A stretch of 64,000 nt of DNA from Frateuria terrea (GCF_900115705.1 NZ_FOXL01000003.1:124001-188000); one strand, 5' to 3'. Counted from the first letter of the stretch, positions 33,565-44,278 are shown. The notes: generated by a model not told the origin, from the sequence alone. Program-made: numbers and translations.

Positions 33565-35370
33565 CTACTTCCGCTTGGGAATGTACAGGTCGGTGATGGT
33601 GCCCTCGTAGACCTCCGCCGCCATCGCCACCGACTCGCTCAGCGTCGGGTGCGGATGGATGGTGAGCGCGATGTCGGCCGCCTCGGCGCCCATCTCGATG
33701 GCCAGGGCCAACTCCGAGATCAGGTCGCCGGCATGCGGGCCGACGATGCCCGCGCCGACCACGCGGTGCGTCTCCTCGTCGAACAGCAGCTTGGTGAAGC
33801 CCTCGGTGCGGTCGATGCCGATCGCGCGCCCGGAGGCGGCCCAGGGGAACTTGCCGGTGCCGATCTTCAGGCCCTTTTCCTTCGCCTCGCGCTCGGTTAC
33901 GCCGACCCAGGCGATTTCCGGATCGGTGTAGGCGACCGACGGGATCACGCGCGCGTCGAAATGGCTCTTCAAGCCGGCCACCACTTCGGCGGCGACACGC
34001 GCCTCGTGGGTGGCCTTGTGCGCCAGCATCGGCTGGCCGACCAGGTCGCCGATGGCGTAGATGTGCGGCACGTTGGTGCGCATCTGCGTGTCGACATTGA
34101 TGAAGCCGCGCTCGGTTACCGCCACGCCCGCCTCGTCGGCACCGATCTTGTTGCCGTTGGCGGATCGGCCCACGGCGACCAGCACGCGGTCGAACACGGT
34201 GGTCTCGGGAATGCTTTCGCCCTCGTAGCGGACCTCGATGCCCTTCTTGGTGGCCTTGGCCTCGACCACCTTGGTCTTCAGGTGCACACCCTTGAGCTTG
34301 GCGGCCAGGCGCTTGGCCAGGGGCTTGACCAGGTCGGCATCGGCGCCAGGGATGATCTGGTCCATGAACTCGACCACGGTCACCTCGCTGCCCAGGCCCG
34401 AGTACACCGTGGCCATTTCCAGGCCGATGATGCCGCCACCGACGACGAGCAGCTTCTTCGGAATGTCGGTGAGCTCGAGCGCACCGGTCGAATCCATCAC
34501 GCGCTCGTCGTCCCACGGGAACATCGGCAGGCGTACGGCCTGCGAGCCGGCGGCGATGATGGCGTTCTCGAAGCGGATCAGCTTCGTGCCTTCGGCCGTC
34601 TTTACTTCCAGCTCGTGCGGCGAGACGAAGCTGCCCGTGCCCTGCACGGTACGCACCTTGCGCTGCTTCGCCATGCCGGCCAGGCCGCCGGTGAGCTTGC
34701 CGACCACCTGGTCCTTGAAGTGGCGCAGCTTGTCCATCTCGATCTTGGGCTTGCCGAAACTGACGCCGTGGGCGGCCATGGCTTCGGCTTCGTCGATCAC
34801 CGCGGCGGCGTGCAACAGTGCCTTGGAGGGGATGCAGCCGACGTTGAGGCAGACGCCGCCGAGGCTGGCGTAGCGCTCGACCAGCACGGTGTCGACGCCG
34901 AGGTCGGCGGCGCGGAAGGCGGCGGTGTAGCCGCCCGGGCCGGAGCCGAGGACGACCAGCTTGCACTCGATGTCCGGCTGGCGGCCGGACGCGCCGGCGG
35001 CCAGCGGCGCCCTGCCCTCTCCGGCCGGGGGAGGTTGCGGCGTTGGGGCGGCAGCGGGTGCGGCCGGAGCGGGAGCTTGCACCTTGCCCTGGCCCCCTGC
35101 CTGCTTTCCGGCCGCAGGAGAAGCCTCACCCTCGGCTTCGAGCGTGAGGATCACCGCGCCCTCGGATACTTCGTCGCCCACCTTCACCTTGAGCTCTTTC
35201 ACCACGCCGGCGGCGCTGGAGGGCACCTCCATGGTGGCCTTGTCCGATTCCAGCGTGATCAGGCTCTGTTCCTTCTCCACGCGGTCGCCGGCCTTCACCA
35301 GCACCTCGATCACCGGCACGTTGTCGTGGCCGCCGATGTCGGGGACCTTCACTTCGATCGTGTTCGCCAT
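33565..35370 (-). CDS. lpdA: Dihydrolipoyl dehydrogenase (E3) with N-terminal lipoyl domain
   Basis: 601 residues. Residues 1-80 are a lipoyl domain with the attachment Lys44 in ESDKATME. An Ala/Pro linker runs to about 130. The E3 core follows: FAD-binding [20 protein letters not shown], redox disulfide Cys174/Cys179 in [16 protein letters not shown]-binding [17 protein letters not shown], and the His-Glu pair in [10 protein letters not shown]. It reoxidises dihydrolipoamide in pyruvate dehydrogenase. Ordinary E3 lacks the lipoyl domain; this extended form is known in some proteobacteria. It lies 14 bases behind aceF and before a strong terminator. Confidence 0.95.
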   Translation of the reverse strand: MANTIEVKVPDIGGHDNVPVIEVLVKAGDRVEKEQSLITLESDKATMEVPSSAAGVVKELKVKVGDEVSEGAVILTLEAEGEASPAAGKQAGGQGKVQAPAPAAPAAAPTPQPPPAGEGRAPLAAGASGRQPDIECKLVVLGSGPGGYTAAFRAADLGVDTVLVERYASLGGVCLNVGCIPSKALLHAAAVIDEAEAMAAHGVSFGKPKIEMDKLRHFKDQVVGKLTGGLAGMAKQRKVRTVQGTGSFVSPHELEVKTAEGTKLIRFENAIIAAGSQAVRLPMFPWDDERVMDSTGALELTDIPKKLLVVGGGIIGLEMATVYSGLGSEVTVVEFMDQIIPGADADLVKPLAKRLAAKLKGVHLKTKVVEAKATKKGIEVRYEGESIPETTVFDRVLVAVGRSANGNKIGADEAGVAVTERGFINVDTQMRTNVPHIYAIGDLVGQPMLAHKATHEARVAAEVVAGLKSHFDARVIPSVAYTDPEIAWVGVTEREAKEKGLKIGTGKFPWAASGRAIGIDRTEGFTKLLFDEETHRVVGAGIVGPHAGDLISELALAIEMGAEAADIALTIHPHPTLSESVAMAAEVYEGTITDLYIPKRK

Positions 35371-35384
35371 GGCGTCGGCCTCCG

Positions 35385-37139
35385 TCAGAGCAGCAGCCGG
35401 CGGATGTCGCCGAGCTGGTTGGCCAGGAACGCGGCGAAGCGCGCGGCCAGCGCGCCGTCGATGACGCGATGGTCGTAGGACAGCGACAGCGGCAGCATCA
35501 GCCGCGGCGCGAACTCCTTGCCGTTCCACACCGGCTTGATCTGCGCCTTGGAGACGCCCAGGATCGCCACCTCCGGCGCATTGACGATCGGCGTGAACGC
35601 CGTGCCGCCGATGCCGCCCAGCGAGGAGATCGAGAAGCAGCCGCCGGACATCTCGGCCGGCCCGAGCTTCTTCTCGCGCGCCTTCCTGGAGATCTCGCCC
35701 AGCTCGCGGGCCAGATCCAGCAGGCCCTTCTGGTCGCAGTCGCGGATCACCGGGACCACCAGGCCGTCGGGCGTATCCACCGCGATGCCGATGTGGAAAT
35801 ACTTCTTGAGGACCAGCTTCTCGCCGCTCTCGTCCAGCGAGGCGTTGAACTGCGGGAATTGCTTCAGGGCTGCGACCACCGCCTTGATCTGGAACACCAG
35901 CGGGGTGACCTTCAGGTCCTTGTTCTCGGCACCGAGCTGCTTGCGGAACGCCTCCAGCTCCGTGATGTCCGCGTCCTCGTGCTGGGTGACGTGCGGGATC
36001 ATCGCCCAGTTGCGGGCCAGGTTGGCGCCGGAAATCTTCTGGATGCGCGAGAGCGGCTTCTCCTCGACCGGGCCGAACTTGGAGAAATCGACCTTCGGCC
36101 ACGGCAGCAGGCTGAGCCCACCGACCGCGCCCGCCGGAGCGCCGCCCTGCACCGGGCGCGCACCGGAGGCGAGCGCATGCTTGACGTAGGCCGAGACGTC
36201 CTCGCGCTGGATACGCCCGCCGCGGCCGGAGCCCTTCACTTGTGCGATGTCTACGCCGAGCTCGCGCGCGAAGGCGCGGACCGACGGGCTGGCGTAGGGC
36301 GCATCGCCGGGCATCACGATCTTTGCGTCGAACGGTGCGCGCCCCTGCGGGCGCACGTCGCCCTCGGGCACGTTGCCAGGCAGCACGCCGCGGCCGCCGA
36401 CCGGCGCGGGCTTCTCCTCGCCCCTGGGACCGCCACCGCTGACCGGCAGGCCGGTGGCCGAGCCGGCGTCGGGCGAGGAGGACGCCGGAGCGGCCGGGGC
36501 GGGCGCCGCGGCACCGCTTTCGATCAGCGCGATGACCGCGCCTTCGGAGACCTCGTCGCCGACCTTGAGCTTGAGTTCCCTGACCACGCCCTCGAATGGT
36601 GCGGGCACTTCCATGGTGGCCTTGTCCGACTCCAGCGTGATCAGGCTCTGGTCCTTGGCCACGGTGTCGCCGACCTTTACCAGCACCTCGATCACCGGCA
36701 CGTTGTCGTGGCCGCCGATGTCGGGGACGCGCGCCTCGCGCACGCCAGCGCCGCCCCCGGACGGCGGCGCAGCGGGCGGCGGCTGTGGCGCGGCCTCGTC
36801 GACCGCGCCCTTGCTCGAACGGGGCTCGGCGGCCCTGGCCTGCTGGCTGGACAGCGGCGCAGCGGCCGGCGTCGGGGCGGGTGCGGGCGCGGCGGCGCCT
36901 TCGGCCTCGATGGTCGCGATCAGGGCGCCTTCCGACACCTCGTCCCCGACCTTGAGCTTGATTTCCTTCACCACGCCTGCAAACGGCGCGGGCACCTCCA
37001 TGGTGGCCTTGTCCGACTCCAGCGTGATCAGGCTTTGCTCCTTCTCCACGCGGTCGCCGGCCTTCACCAGCACTTCGATCACCGGCACGTTGTCGTGGCC
37101 GCCGATGTCGGGGACGCGTGCTTCTTTGAGGTCGGCCAT
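35385..37139 (-). CDS. aceF: Dihydrolipoyllysine acetyltransferase (pyruvate dehydrogenase E2)
   Basis: 584 residues. Two N-terminal lipoyl domains carry Lys44 and Lys173 (ESDKATME in both). Long Ala/Pro-rich linkers separate them from a peripheral subunit-binding domain (about 282-319, [26 protein letters not shown]). The catalytic domain ends with His557 in YDHRVIDG. It transfers the acetyl group to CoA and forms the core of the complex. The first lipoyl domain is almost identical to that of the adjacent E3 and very like the second. E1 lies about 25 kb away at the right edge. Confidence 0.96.
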   Translation of the reverse strand: MADLKEARVPDIGGHDNVPVIEVLVKAGDRVEKEQSLITLESDKATMEVPAPFAGVVKEIKLKVGDEVSEGALIATIEAEGAAAPAPAPTPAAAPLSSQQARAAEPRSSKGAVDEAAPQPPPAAPPSGGGAGVREARVPDIGGHDNVPVIEVLVKVGDTVAKDQSLITLESDKATMEVPAPFEGVVRELKLKVGDEVSEGAVIALIESGAAAPAPAAPASSSPDAGSATGLPVSGGGPRGEEKPAPVGGRGVLPGNVPEGDVRPQGRAPFDAKIVMPGDAPYASPSVRAFARELGVDIAQVKGSGRGGRIQREDVSAYVKHALASGARPVQGGAPAGAVGGLSLLPWPKVDFSKFGPVEEKPLSRIQKISGANLARNWAMIPHVTQHEDADITELEAFRKQLGAENKDLKVTPLVFQIKAVVAALKQFPQFNASLDESGEKLVLKKYFHIGIAVDTPDGLVVPVIRDCDQKGLLDLARELGEISRKAREKKLGPAEMSGGCFSISSLGGIGGTAFTPIVNAPEVAILGVSKAQIKPVWNGKEFAPRLMLPLSLSYDHRVIDGALAARFAAFLANQLGDIRRLLL

Positions 37140-37462
37140 GGAGATCTCCTGCGATGTCGGGGGTGCTGCGCCCGGGGATGGCGCCGCGCAAGGCCTCCCA
37201 TGATAGCGAACGGCCGCCCGCCGCGTCGTCACCGAGCCGCCGGAGATCACACCGTGCACCGGCAAGCGCGCACGACTGCCTAATCTCCCCCGGGGTCGTG
37301 GCGCAGCGGGGCGCGGGCAGCCTTCGACCTCGGCCGCGGCGCCTGCCCGGCCGAACGGATCGGCGCGGACGCCCATGCATGACCTTGTACCGATGCGCCC
37401 GCCCGGGTCGCTGCCTATCCTGAGCCTGGCGCGCCGCGCGGGGCGGCGCCCGAGGAGCCCGC
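37140..37462. other. Divergent intergenic region aceF / ABC transporter
   Basis: 323 bases separate the start of aceF (minus) from the ABC ATPase (plus). I find no convincing gene in it. On the minus strand TATCAT near 37199-37205 is a possible -10 box for aceF, but no good -35 box fits it. Promoters for both operons must lie here. Confidence 0.4.
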
Positions 37463-38347
37463 ATGCTGACCATCCGCCACCTGTCCAAGACCTACGCCAA
37501 CGGCGTGCACGCGCTGCGCGGCATCGACCTGGACATCCCGCAGGGCATGTTCGGACTGCTCGGGCCCAACGGCGCGGGCAAATCCTCGCTGATGCGCACC
37601 ATCGCCACGCTGCAGGACCCGGACCAGGGCAGCATCGAGCTGGACGGCCTGGACCTGCTGGCCGACAAACCGGCCACCCGCCGCCTGCTCGGCTACCTGC
37701 CGCAGGAATTCGGCGTCTACCCGAAAGTTTCCGCCGAAGCGATGCTGGACCACTTCGCCGTGCTCAAGGGCGTCACCGCGCGCGGCCAGCGGCGCGAGCT
37801 CGTCGAAGCGCTGCTGCGCCAGGTCAACCTGTGGGACGTGCGCAAGCGCAAGCTCGGCACCTTCTCCGGCGGCATGCGGCAGCGCTTCGGCATCGCGCAG
37901 GCGCTGATCGGCAGCCCGAAGCTGGTGATCGTCGACGAGCCCACCGCCGGCCTGGACCCGGAGGAACGCAACCGCTTTCTCAACCTGCTGGCGGAGATCG
38001 GCGAGAAGGTGGTGGTGATCCTCTCCACCCACATCGTGGCCGACGTGACCGACCTGTGCCCGCGCATGGCGATCATCGGCCAGGGCCAGGTGCTGCTCGC
38101 CGGCGAGCCGCGCGAAGCGATCCGCAGCCTGGAAGGGCGGGTGTGGCGCCGCTCGATCGACAAGGCGGAGCTGGACAGCTATCGCGCCCGCATGACCATT
38201 CTCTCCACCCGCCTCGCCGGCGGCCGGACGCTGCTGCACGTGCTGGCCGACGCCCCGCCGGAACCGGGCTTCGAGCCGGTGGCGCCGGACCTGGAAGACG
38301 TTTACTTCGGCCGCCTGCGCGCGCAGGCCACGGCGCGGGCGGCCTGA
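37463..38347 (+). CDS. ABC transporter ATP-binding protein
   Basis: 294 residues. Walker A GPNGAGKS (34-41), signature [10 protein letters not shown] (134-143), Walker [13 protein letters not shown] (154-165) and switch STHIV are all intact. The C-terminal 70 residues form an accessory domain typical of ABC-2 exporters. It is followed after four bases by its permease, which is fused to an M1 peptidase. Substrate unknown. Confidence 0.93.
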   Translation: MLTIRHLSKTYANGVHALRGIDLDIPQGMFGLLGPNGAGKSSLMRTIATLQDPDQGSIELDGLDLLADKPATRRLLGYLPQEFGVYPKVSAEAMLDHFAVLKGVTARGQRRELVEALLRQVNLWDVRKRKLGTFSGGMRQRFGIAQALIGSPKLVIVDEPTAGLDPEERNRFLNLLAEIGEKVVVILSTHIVADVTDLCPRMAIIGQGQVLLAGEPREAIRSLEGRVWRRSIDKAELDSYRARMTILSTRLAGGRTLLHVLADAPPEPGFEPVAPDLEDVYFGRLRAQATARAA

Positions 38348-38351
38348 CGCC

Positions 38352-41300
38352 ATGCTGGGTGCGATCCTGCGTTTCGAATGGCGCCAGCAATGGCGCGCGC
38401 CGCTGTTCTGGATCATGGCGCTGGCCTTCGGTGCGCTGGCCTTTGCCGTGGCCAGCACCGACGCGGTGATGATCGGCGGCGCCAGCGGCAACGTGCTGCG
38501 CAACGCGCCGATGGTGGTGGTGCGACTGATCAGCGCCTTCACGATTTTCGGCATGCTGGCCGCCGGGGCGTTCGTCGCCGGCGCCGCGCTGCGCGACTTC
38601 GACCACAACACCGCCGAGCTGGTGTTCGCCACGCCGGTCAGCCGCGGCGCCTACCTCGGCGGCCGGCTGGCTGCCGGTTACCTGGCGGTGGTGGCGATCA
38701 TGCTGGCGGTGGCGCTGGGCGTGGCATCGGGCAGCGCGATGCCATGGATCGATCCGGCCCGGCTGGGTCCGGCCGACTGGCACGGCTACGCCTGGGCCTT
38801 CGGCGTGATGGTGCTGCCGGACATGCTGTTCGTGGCGACGCTGTTGTTCCTGCTGGCCACGGTCACCCATTCGCTGCTGGCCACCTACATCGGCATTATC
38901 GCCTTCATCGTGCTGTTGTCGCTTTCGGGCCTGCTCGCGCGCGACGTCGACCACCACGTCATCGCCGCGATGCTCGACCCGTTTGCCAACCGCACGCTGG
39001 GTATCGTCACGCGCTACTGGTCGGCCGATGAGCTCAACCATCGCCTGCCGCCGCTGGAAGGGCTGCTGCTGTGGAACCGGCTGCTGTGGCTGGGTGTGTC
39101 GGTGCTGCTGGCCGGCGCGGCTTATGCCCTGTTCCGCACCAACCGCGAAGGGCTGCGCCTGCCGCGGCGCAGGCTGCGCACCGAACCACCGCTGCTGCGG
39201 CCGGCGGCCGGCGCGGCGCGCGTCGCGATGCCACCGGTGAAACTGGCCTACGACCTGCGCGCGCGGCTGGCGCAACTGCGCACGCTGCTTGCGTTCGATC
39301 TTGGCCAGGTGCTGCGTGGCGTGCCGTTCCTGGTGATGCTGGTGTTCGGACTGGTCAACCTGCTGTTCGCACTGGCCTTCAACGGCGAGATCTACGGCAC
39401 GGCGACCTATCCGGTCACGCACTCGGTGATCACCACGGTGCAGGGCAGCTTCCAGTGGTTGCTGGCGATCATCGTGACCTTCTACGCCGGCGAACTGGCC
39501 TGGCGCGAGCGCGACCGGCACACCGCCGAGGTGGTCGACGCCTTCCCGCTGCCCGATGCCCTGGCGCTGGCCGCGCGACTGCTGGCACTGGTGGCGGTGG
39601 TGCTGGCGTACCTGCTGATCGGCGACCTGGTCGGCATCGGCTGGCAGCTTGGCCATGGCTATACGCGGCTGGAGGTCGGCCTGTACCTGGCAACGCTGGG
39701 ACTGGACGCGTCGCCGTTCGTGCTGCTGGCCGTGCTGATGCTGCTGTTCCAGACGCTGGCCGGCAGCAAGTTCATGGGCTACCTGCTGGGCATCGTGTGG
39801 CTGGTTTCCTCGCTGATCGGCTTTCCGCTGCTGCACTGGGAGCACAACCTGTTGATCTACGGCCACACCCCGTCGGTGCCGTACTCGGACATGAACGGGT
39901 TCGGCCACTACCTGGCCGGCGCGTTGTGGTTCGACCTGTACTGGGGCTTCGCGGCCGTGGCCTTGCTGGTGGTGGCGGCGCTGTTCAACGTGCGCGGCAC
40001 CGGGCAGTCCTGGCGCGAGCGCCTGCTCGAAGCGCGCGCGCGGCTGCGCCGGCCGGCGGCGACCGCACTGGGCCTGGCGCTGGCCGGCTTCGTGCTGAGC
40101 GGCGCGTGGATCTTCTACAACACCGATGTGCTCAACCATTACCAGAGCAGTGAGCAGGCCAAGCGCAAGCGCGCCGATTACGAGAAGGCCTACGCGAAGT
40201 ACAAGGGCCTGGCGCAGCCGCGCATCAGTGCGGTGAAGACCGACGTGGACATCTATCCGCACCAGCGCAAGCTCGCGATCCGCGGGCACTACACGCTGGT
40301 CAACCGGACAGCCGGGCCGATCGGCGCGCTGCACGTGAATTTCGATACGGACTTCACCGTGAAGTCGCTCTCCTTCGCGCCGCACGAGACGGTCAGTGAC
40401 GACAAGCGGCTGGGCTACGCGATCTACCGGCTGAAGACGCCGCTCGCACCCGGCGCCTCCATGGCGTTCGACTTCGACATCGAGTACGCGCCCCGCGGCT
40501 TCACCAACGAGCCCTCCGGCCAGTTCCTGGCCGGCAACGGCACCTTCTTCAACAGCAACGTGCTGCCGCATTTCGGCTACCAGAGCGGCGTGCAGCTCAC
40601 CGACCGCAGCGACCGACGCAGGTACGGCCTGCCGCCGGACGTGCCACGCATGCCCAGGCTGGGCGACAGGCAGGCGCTAGGCGACAACTACGTCAGCAAC
40701 GACGCCGACTGGATCGACTTCAGCACTACCGTCTCCACCGCCGCCGACCAGATCGCGCTGGCACCCGGTTACCTGAGGAAAACCTGGACCGCCAACGGCC
40801 GGCGCTACTTCACCTACACCGCCGACCGGCCAATGCTGGATTTCTTCGCCTGGCTGTCGGCGCGTTACGCGGTGAAGAAGGACAGCTACGAGGGCGTCGC
40901 CATCGAGGTCTACTACAACCCGGCGCACGCCTGGAACGTGGACCGCATGATCCAGGCGACCAAGGACGCGCTGGCCTATTACCAGGCCCACTTCACGCCC
41001 TACCAGTATCGCCAGGTGCGCATCCTGGAGTTCCCCAACTACGCCAGCTTCGCGCAGTCTTTCGCCAACACGATTCCCTACTCCGAGTCGCTCGGCTTCA
41101 TCGCTGACCTGCGCGACCCGTCGAAGATCGACTACGTCTACTACGTCACCGCTCACGAAGTGGCGCACCAGTGGTGGGCGCACCAGGTGATCGGCGCGCA
41201 CATGCAGGGCTCGACCATGTTGAGCGAGTCGCTGGCCCAGTACTCGGCGCTGATGGTGATGAAGCACAGGTACGGTGCCGACCAGATGCGCAAGTTCCTC

Positions 41301-41939
41301 AAGTACGAGCTGGACAAGTACCTGATGAGCCGCGCCACCGAGACGCTGGCCGAGGAGCCGCTGGCGAAGGTGGAGGACCAGCAGTACATCCACTACAACA
41401 AGGGCTCGCTGGTGTTCTACGCGCTGCAGGACTATGTCGGCGAGGACACCCTCGACCGGCTGCTCAGGCAGTTCCTGCTCGCCTGGCAGTTCCGCGGCCC
41501 GCCCTATCCCAGCTCGCAGGACTTCATGGACACGCTCAGCGATGGCCTGGACCCGAAGTGGAGGGGCCTGCTTGATGATCTGTTCTGGAAGATCACGCTG
41601 TTCGACAACCGCATCAGCGCGGCCACGGCGAAAAAGCTGCCCGATGGTCGTTACGAGGTGACCCTGAAGGTGCACGCAGGCAAGGTGCACGTCGATGGCA
41701 CCGGCAGGGAGACACCCGCCACACCCGACGTACCGATCGAGATCGGCGTGTTCGCCGCCTCGCCCGGCAAGGGCCGCGACGGCAAGCCGCTGTACCTGGA
41801 GAAGCGCATGCTGCCGGCCGGCGACAGCAGCCTCACCGTGACGGTGACGGGTACGCCGGCCGAAGCGGGCATCGATCCGTTCAACGAACTGATCGATCGG
41901 GTGTCGGGCGACAACCGCCGGCCGGTGACGCTACCGTAG
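38352..41939 (+). CDS. Fusion: ABC-2 type permease + M1-family metallopeptidase
   Basis: 1195 residues. The first 580 or so contain two ABC-2-like blocks of about six membrane helices each (starting MLGAILRFEWRQQWRAPL and LRTLLAFDLGQVLRG). After a last helix near residue 565-585 comes an M1 peptidase: a beta domain (IYPHQRKLAIRGHYTLVNRT), then the zinc site HEVAHQWW with His935, Glu936 and His939 and, after 19 residues, Glu959 (LSESLAQYS). Usual M1 enzymes have 18 residues there. The peptidase should face the periplasm. Proteins of this architecture are widespread in Xanthomonadales and Bacteroidetes but unstudied as far as I know. Confidence 0.93.
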   Translation: MLGAILRFEWRQQWRAPLFWIMALAFGALAFAVASTDAVMIGGASGNVLRNAPMVVVRLISAFTIFGMLAAGAFVAGAALRDFDHNTAELVFATPVSRGAYLGGRLAAGYLAVVAIMLAVALGVASGSAMPWIDPARLGPADWHGYAWAFGVMVLPDMLFVATLLFLLATVTHSLLATYIGIIAFIVLLSLSGLLARDVDHHVIAAMLDPFANRTLGIVTRYWSADELNHRLPPLEGLLLWNRLLWLGVSVLLAGAAYALFRTNREGLRLPRRRLRTEPPLLRPAAGAARVAMPPVKLAYDLRARLAQLRTLLAFDLGQVLRGVPFLVMLVFGLVNLLFALAFNGEIYGTATYPVTHSVITTVQGSFQWLLAIIVTFYAGELAWRERDRHTAEVVDAFPLPDALALAARLLALVAVVLAYLLIGDLVGIGWQLGHGYTRLEVGLYLATLGLDASPFVLLAVLMLLFQTLAGSKFMGYLLGIVWLVSSLIGFPLLHWEHNLLIYGHTPSVPYSDMNGFGHYLAGALWFDLYWGFAAVALLVVAALFNVRGTGQSWRERLLEARARLRRPAATALGLALAGFVLSGAWIFYNTDVLNHYQSSEQAKRKRADYEKAYAKYKGLAQPRISAVKTDVDIYPHQRKLAIRGHYTLVNRTAGPIGALHVNFDTDFTVKSLSFAPHETVSDDKRLGYAIYRLKTPLAPGASMAFDFDIEYAPRGFTNEPSGQFLAGNGTFFNSNVLPHFGYQSGVQLTDRSDRRRYGLPPDVPRMPRLGDRQALGDNYVSNDADWIDFSTTVSTAADQIALAPGYLRKTWTANGRRYFTYTADRPMLDFFAWLSARYAVKKDSYEGVAIEVYYNPAHAWNVDRMIQATKDALAYYQAHFTPYQYRQVRILEFPNYASFAQSFANTIPYSESLGFIADLRDPSKIDYVYYVTAHEVAHQWWAHQVIGAHMQGSTMLSESLAQYSALMVMKHRYGADQMRKFLKYELDKYLMSRATETLAEEPLAKVEDQQYIHYNKGSLVFYALQDYVGEDTLDRLLRQFLLAWQFRGPPYPSSQDFMDTLSDGLDPKWRGLLDDLFWKITLFDNRISAATAKKLPDGRYEVTLKVHAGKVHVDGTGRETPATPDVPIEIGVFAASPGKGRDGKPLYLEKRMLPAGDSSLTVTVTGTPAEAGIDPFNELIDRVSGDNRRPVTLP

Positions 41940-41999
41940 CGAGGACGTTGCCGCCGGCACCGCGGCGCCGGCGGCCGGACCCTTTGGGCAACCCGCCCC

Positions 42000-42836
42000 T
42001 CAATCGGGCTTCCGGTCGGGCAGCGAGCCCTGGACCACGGTAAGTTCGCGTTGCGGGAAGGGAATGCTGATGCCGGTCGCGCTGAAGCGCTCCTTGATCC
42101 GGCGCAGCAGGTCGGTCTGCACGGCCCACCAGTCGCCGCTACTGGCCCAGCCGCGGATGATCAGGTCCACCGAGCTCTCGCCCAGCCCGCCGGTCACCAC
42201 ACTCGGCGGCGGCTCCTTGAGGATCAGGGGATCGGCGGCGAACAGCTTTTCGACCTCCTCGATCGCCTTGCCGATATCGTCCTTGTAGCCGATGCCCACC
42301 TTGATTTCGAAGCGTCGCAAGCCACGGCGGTTGGCGTTGATGACCGCGTCGCCGCCGATCTTGGCGTTGGGCACCATCGCCTCGCGCCCATCGGGCAGGA
42401 CGAGCATCGTGTACATGAGGTTGACCGCCTCGACGGTGCCGTCCAGGCCGCCGGCGTGGACGAAATCCCCCGCCCGGAAAGGGCGGAAGACGATAAGGAG
42501 CACGCCCCAGGCCAGGTTGCTCAGCGAACCCTGCAGGGCCAGCCCGATGGCCAGGCCGCTGGCACCCAGTGCCGCCACCAGCGGCGCGGAAGGTACGCCT
42601 GCGGTGATCAGCGCGGTAACCACCAGCACGGCCACCAGCACGCCATAGATCAGGTTGCGCAGGAACCCGACCAGGGTCGCGTCTACGCTGGCACGGTGCA
42701 TCGCGCGCTGCACGACATTGGCGATGCGTGCCGCCAGCCAGCTGCCGACCAGCAGGATGAGCAGCGCGACCAGCACGTTGATACCGAGCTGCGTGGCGTT
42801 CTCGGAGAAATGGATGCGGGCGAGCAGGTCGGGCAT
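42000..42836 (-). CDS. Small-conductance mechanosensitive channel (MscS family)
   Basis: 278 residues. Three membrane helices, the last pore-lining (GALGASGLAIGLALQGSLSNL, with the Gly/Ala packing of MscS TM3), then the beta domain (FRPFRAGDFVHAGGLDGTVE, VPNAKIGGDAVINANRRGLR) and an alpha/beta end (ERFSATGISIPFPQRELTV). It releases solutes on hypo-osmotic shock. The short form matches E. coli MscS in length (286). It stands alone. Confidence 0.94.
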   Translation of the reverse strand: MPDLLARIHFSENATQLGINVLVALLILLVGSWLAARIANVVQRAMHRASVDATLVGFLRNLIYGVLVAVLVVTALITAGVPSAPLVAALGASGLAIGLALQGSLSNLAWGVLLIVFRPFRAGDFVHAGGLDGTVEAVNLMYTMLVLPDGREAMVPNAKIGGDAVINANRRGLRRFEIKVGIGYKDDIGKAIEEVEKLFAADPLILKEPPPSVVTGGLGESSVDLIIRGWASSGDWWAVQTDLLRRIKERFSATGISIPFPQRELTVVQGSLPDRKPD

Positions 42837-42903
42837 CGGGTCACTCCATGGACAAACCGACTGCCAAACCTAGCAGAACGGCCGTGACGCCCGGCGCGCG
42901 GGC

Positions 42904-42939
42904 AAAAAAAACCGCGCCGGTCTGGGGATGCCGGCGCGG
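42904..42939 (-). terminator. Intrinsic terminator after the first DUF2884 gene
   Basis: On the minus strand CCGCGCCGG (42939-42931) pairs with CCGGCGCGG (42920-42912) around a ten-base loop, followed by eight T residues (A's at 42904-42911). It lies about 70 bases after the stop of the gene ending at 43009. Confidence 0.88.
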
Positions 42940-43008
42940 CGCATGGCCGCTTGGGTGGTCGATATGGGAGAGCGGCCGGGCCGCGAGCCGTGGGGTCGGC
43001 TGGCGGTC

Positions 43009-43809
43009 CTAGGGCTTCGTCTTGGCGGAAGCCTCGTTGTCGTGCTGGCGGTCGACCAGCGCCAGGCGCGAGCCGTCCTTCATGCGGAACTCGAATTCCC
43101 GCTGCAGCTGGTCGAGGCGGGCCATCTGCGGACACAGCGCCTCGGCGCGCTCACCGAGCTTGTCGGCGCGCGCGTCCACTTCCTTGTCGATGCTCTTGTC
43201 GAGCGAGTCGGCGCGCGCCTCCAGCGCGGCGACCTGGCTCTGGTCGCCGCTCAGCGCAGCCTTGACTGCCTTGGCGGTGACCGTGCTGACCAGGGTCGAG
43301 ACGGCGCTGCCGACCGGGTCTTCCATCAGGTCCTGCATGCTGTGCTGGCGCCACACGCCGTGGCCCAGGCCGTTGTCGACGTTGGCCAGCGCCCGTTTGT
43401 GCTGTTCGTCGAGTTGGGCGGTGAGCCGGCTGCGTTCGGCCGGATCATCGGCGAAACTGGCGACCACCGTGGCGAGCGCGTCGAAACCGATATCGACCCC
43501 TTCGCGTGCGATCGAGGCGACCTCGGGCAACAGGCTGCGCACCTGGCCCTCGTATTCGCGCAGGCGTCTGGCGTCCCCTGCCGACACGGCCACGTCGCGA
43601 CCGTCGATGCGCAGCGTGCCATCGTGCATGAACACGCGTTCGGGTGTGCCGTCCTGGCGTTCGAAGGTGATGCCTTCGGACTTTACCAGCACGTCGTAGT
43701 CGGTACCGAAGCTGCACCGCTGGTCATTCACGTGCAGGCCATGCGCCTGGGCCGGCACGCCCAGTGCCAGGCCGGTGGCAAGTGCGAGGGCAAGGATGAG
43801 CGGGCGCAT
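43009..43809 (-). CDS. DUF2884 (YggN-like) exported protein, copy 1
   Basis: 266 residues with signal peptide ILALALATGLALGVPAQAHG. The rest is mostly helical. It has the family's early pattern of a beta strand with Cys (VNDQRCSFGTDYDVLV, FMHDGTLRIDGRDVAVS) and a late CPQMARLDQLQREFEFRMKDG. It should be periplasmic. Function unknown; E. coli YggN is also uncharacterised. A second family member lies at 45507-46259, and the two share the same layout. A terminator follows. Confidence 0.8.
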   Translation of the reverse strand: MRPLILALALATGLALGVPAQAHGLHVNDQRCSFGTDYDVLVKSEGITFERQDGTPERVFMHDGTLRIDGRDVAVSAGDARRLREYEGQVRSLLPEVASIAREGVDIGFDALATVVASFADDPAERSRLTAQLDEQHKRALANVDNGLGHGVWRQHSMQDLMEDPVGSAVSTLVSTVTAKAVKAALSGDQSQVAALEARADSLDKSIDKEVDARADKLGERAEALCPQMARLDQLQREFEFRMKDGSRLALVDRQHDNEASAKTKP

Positions 43810-43912
43810 GGGGGCGTCTCCATGTCGACGGTATGGCGCCAGCTTCGTGCGATCCCTACGCGCCGGCATGGGCCAGGCGTCATGCCGTGCCATCGGTCAT
43901 GGCCGCGATGCC

Positions 43913-44203
43913 TCAGGGGCGTTGCTCGATCCGAGCCACTTCGCCGTCCACCAGCGTCACGGTGATCTCGCTGCCGTCGCGCTGGTACACCCAGCTTTCG
44001 CTGGCCCGTACCGCCACGACCACGCCGCGGCCGTGGCGCCTGCCGCGATGATGCGTTACGCGGGTAGGCGGGCCGAGCAACTCGCGTACCTGCGCGGCGC
44101 TGTCGCCGGCCACCAGCAGGTGGCTACCCACGCGCAGCGTGTCCGAGGCGGAAGCGGAGAAAGCCAGCAGCCACAGGCCGCCGATCAAGACGAGGATGCG
44201 CAT
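43913..44203 (-). CDS. DUF2845-like small exported protein
   Basis: 96 residues with signal peptide MRILVLIGGLWLLAFSASAS. The mature part, DTLRVGSHLLVAGDSAAQV, then RELLGPPTRVTHH and ESWVYQRDGSEITVTLVDGE, has the compact BamE/SmpA-like layout seen in DUF2845 proteins of Xanthomonadaceae. Such proteins lie in the periplasm, with no known function. An upstream TTG would remove the signal peptide from the N-terminus, so I use the ATG. Confidence 0.65.
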   Translation of the reverse strand: MRILVLIGGLWLLAFSASASDTLRVGSHLLVAGDSAAQVRELLGPPTRVTHHRGRRHGRGVVVAVRASESWVYQRDGSEITVTLVDGEVARIEQRP

Positions 44204-44278
44204 GTCGTTCCTTCCATGGACGGATCGACGACGCACCGGCCGCAAGCCTGCTGCAGCAAACCCTGCCGGAACGAGCTG

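Noticed and set aside
33565-37139. Regularly spaced near-identical segments, checked as a possible CRISPR or tandem repeat
   Set aside because: The three copies encode lipoyl domains in the correct frame; spacing and length do not fit CRISPR units.
35469-37283. 604-codon plus-strand open frame opposite aceF
   Set aside because: Its repeated [15 protein letters not shown]-type text is the reverse complement of the lipoyl domains, not a repeat protein.
38073-40571. 832-codon minus-strand open frame inside the ABC genes
   Set aside because: It is rich in His, Gln and Arg with no domain, and lies opposite to clear ATPase and permease motifs.
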